Positions 62,562 to 64,000 of a DNA stretch of 64,000 nt are shown one piece after another. A program made the position numbers and the translations under genes. The notes beneath the pieces were generated by a model. The model was not told the DNA's origin, ran no database searches, and saw only the letters and a program-made list of their open reading frames with translations. Positions within the stretch are counted from its first letter, which is position 1. Every line of letters begins with the position of its first letter. The DNA comes from Ancylomarina sp963977525 (lineage in GTDB: Bacteria; Bacteroidota; Bacteroidia; Bacteroidales; Marinifilaceae): NCBI GenBank assembly GCA_963977525.1, contig CAXBPC010000019.1:7381-71380 (forward strand), given 5' to 3'.

Positions 62562-63798
62562 CAAAGTTACCTCAAAAAGAGGAAATCTAGGGCAATACGC
62601 TAAGCAAGCTCATGGATATTTTGCATTTCCTAAATTGGAAGGTGAAATAGGATCAAGAATGAAATTTCGTGGGAAAGAAGTTTTAACATGGAGCTTGAAT
62701 AACTATATCGGATTAGCAAATCACCCTGAAGTAAGAAAAGAAGATGCAGAAGCAGCTGCAAGATGGGGATTAGCATATCCAATGGGAGCTCGTATGATGT
62801 CCGGTCAAACAAGTCGCCACGAAGAGTTAGAAGCTCAATTAGCCGAATTTGTACAAAAACAAGATGCCTTTCTTTTAAATTTTGGATACCAGGGAATGGT
62901 TTCTATTATTGATGCTCTTGTAGATCGTCATGATGTAATTGTTTATGATTCGGAATCGCATGCATGTATCATGGATGGTTTGAGACTTCACCAAGGGAAA
63001 CGTTTCGTTTACTCTCACAACGATATGGAAAGCCTTCACAAACAACTTGAGCGCGCTACAAAATGGACTGAGAACACCGGTGGTGGTATCCTAGTAATTA
63101 CTGAAGGTGTATTTGGTATGGCAGGTGACCTTGGTAAATTGGATGAGATTTGTGATCTTAAGGATGATTTCAATTTCCGTTTACTAGTTGACGATGCACA
63201 CGGATTTGGTGTAATGGGAAAAACAGGTGCTGGTGCAATTGAACATTTCGGTGTTGAAGACAAAGTAGATTTACACTTTAGCACTTTTGCTAAAGCAATG
63301 GCTGGTATCGGTGCTTTTATCGCTTGTAGCGAAGAAGTTGGTACTTACCTAAGATATACAATGAGATCTCAGATTTTTGCGAAATCATTGCCAATGCCAA
63401 TCGTAGAAGGATCTCTTAAGCGTTTGGAGTTACTTAAAAATTCTCCGGAATTGCGAGAAAAACTTTGGAACGTAACCAATGCTTTGCAAGAAGGATTAAC
63501 TAAAGCTGGATTAGATATTGGAGTAACAGAATCACCAGTAACACCAGTTTATTTATCGGGTAGTGTTGCTGAAGGAACTCAGGTTACGATGGATCTAAGA
63601 GAAAATTATAATATTTTCTGTTCTATCGTTGTTTATCCTGTAATTCCTAAAGGACAATTATTACTACGCTTGATACCAACAGCGACTCATACTCTAGAAG
63701 ATGTTGAGTATACTGTAAATGCATTTAAAGATGTAGCTGCTAAATTAAAAGAAGGTAAGTATAGCAATGAAAAATTTGCTGATATCTTCAAACAATAA
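62548..63798 (+). CDS. PLP-dependent alpha-oxoamine synthase (SPT / cysteate acyltransferase / KBL group)
   Basis: 416 residues; GTG start, since an in-frame TAG lies two codons upstream and the next Met is at residue 38. Conserved motifs: LTWSLNNYIGLANHPEV, MMSGQTSRHEELE, DDAHGFGVMG and STFAKAMAGIGAF, where Lys binds pyridoxal phosphate. The fold condenses an amino acid with an acyl thioester. In Bacteroidota close relatives make 3-keto-sphinganine (serine palmitoyltransferase) or, from cysteate, the precursor of sulfonolipids. The start MDIFDKVTSKRGNLGQYAKQ resembles the flavobacterial capnine enzyme as I recall it, but this is not decisive; 2-amino-3-ketobutyrate CoA ligase is the third option. 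Confidence 0.8.
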   Translation: MDIFDKVTSKRGNLGQYAKQAHGYFAFPKLEGEIGSRMKFRGKEVLTWSLNNYIGLANHPEVRKEDAEAAARWGLAYPMGARMMSGQTSRHEELEAQLAEFVQKQDAFLLNFGYQGMVSIIDALVDRHDVIVYDSESHACIMDGLRLHQGKRFVYSHNDMESLHKQLERATKWTENTGGGILVITEGVFGMAGDLGKLDEICDLKDDFNFRLLVDDAHGFGVMGKTGAGAIEHFGVEDKVDLHFSTFAKAMAGIGAFIACSEEVGTYLRYTMRSQIFAKSLPMPIVEGSLKRLELLKNSPELREKLWNVTNALQEGLTKAGLDIGVTESPVTPVYLSGSVAEGTQVTMDLRENYNIFCSIVVYPVIPKGQLLLRLIPTATHTLEDVEYTVNAFKDVAAKLKEGKYSNEKFADIFKQ

Positions 63799-63817
63799 GC
63801 ACACAATATAAGTTTAG

Positions 63818-63849
63818 AAAAGCGATGCCTATAGGTATCGCTTTTTTTA
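63818..63849 (+). terminator. Terminator of the alpha-oxoamine synthase gene
   Basis: AAAAGCGATgCC / GGtATCGCTTTT, a 12-bp stem with one G-T pair and a TATA loop, then T7. Confidence 0.85.
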
Positions 63850-63898
63850 TGCTTTAAAAACAATAAAACATCTCAAATAAGCGAATATAAGGCATTAA

Positions 63899-63929
63899 AA
63901 AAGGATTGTTTCAAAGAAACAATCCTTTT
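63899..63929. terminator. Terminator downstream of tRNA-Gly
   Basis: AAAAGGATTGTTTC / GAAACAATCCTTTT, a 14-bp perfect stem with a 3-nt loop. It stands 19 bp beyond the 3' end of the minus-strand tRNA and has T-runs on both strands. Confidence 0.85.
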
Positions 63930-63947
63930 ATTTTTAAGCTCTTTATG

Positions 63948-64000
<53 letters not shown>

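Overview
The window is an AT-rich stretch of a Bacteroidota chromosome, most likely from Marinilabiliales (a Marinifilum-, Labilibaculum- or Ancylomarina-like organism). The assignment is inference. It rests on gene neighbourhoods typical of the phylum: bamD-rpoZ-coaBC-DUF4835-recN, dapB-lepB-wbqC, thrS-infC-rpmI-rplT and a glycogen synthase/phosphorylase fusion. Two further supports are the near absence of Shine-Dalgarno sequences and promoter -7 boxes of the TAnnTTTG type. Nearly all of the window is core chromosome. I see no insertion sequence, prophage, integrase, CRISPR array or rRNA; one tRNA runs off the right edge.

Layout. 1-7.3 kb: glycogen metabolism (glycogen synthase/GT35 phosphorylase fusion, GH13 amylase, branching enzyme). 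7.5-11.3 kb: dipeptidase PepD and the chaperone HtpG, the latter with a sigma54-like promoter. 11.4-16.2 kb: an unknown membrane protein, then a two-gene unit pairing a 1011-residue P-loop-like protein (degenerate Walker A) with an MscS channel. 16.3-24 kb: an ABC-F protein, endonuclease III, a NUDIX hydrolase, WbqC, two tandem signal peptidases and DapB. 24.3-30.3 kb: a same-strand run of GT2, DUF1460 amidase-like lipoprotein, a HIT-like (DUF4922-type) protein, a SpoIID protein without signal peptide and an AmpG-type permease; this looks like cell-wall fragment uptake or recycling. 30.4-38.2 kb: a YitT-type membrane protein, a small membrane protein, the translation operon thrS-infC-rpmI-rplT (infC apparently starts at AUA) and dipeptidyl peptidase IV, followed by an A/T-tract repeat array. 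38.2-49.3 kb: TilS, PabB, a hybrid histidine kinase, an HxlR regulator divergent from a quinone oxidoreductase with a palindromic operator between them, PepT, two unknown proteins and ProS. 49.5-52.7 kb: a Tyr-Gly repeat lipoprotein and an OmpP1/FadL-like porin. 52.7-55.7 kb: cysC-cysD-cysN sulfate activation. 56-62.2 kb: FabI, RecN, DUF4835, CoaB and CoaC split by a frameshift at a run of ten A, RNA polymerase omega and BamD. 62.5-64 kb: an alpha-oxoamine synthase and tRNA-Gly(GCC).

The candidates for something undescribed are the P-loop protein/MscS pair, the coaBC slippery junction (programmed slippage or sequencing error), the muropeptide cluster with an apparently cytoplasmic SpoIID protein, the HxlR operator and the AUA start of infC. 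Family assignments come from motifs read by eye; no database search was run.
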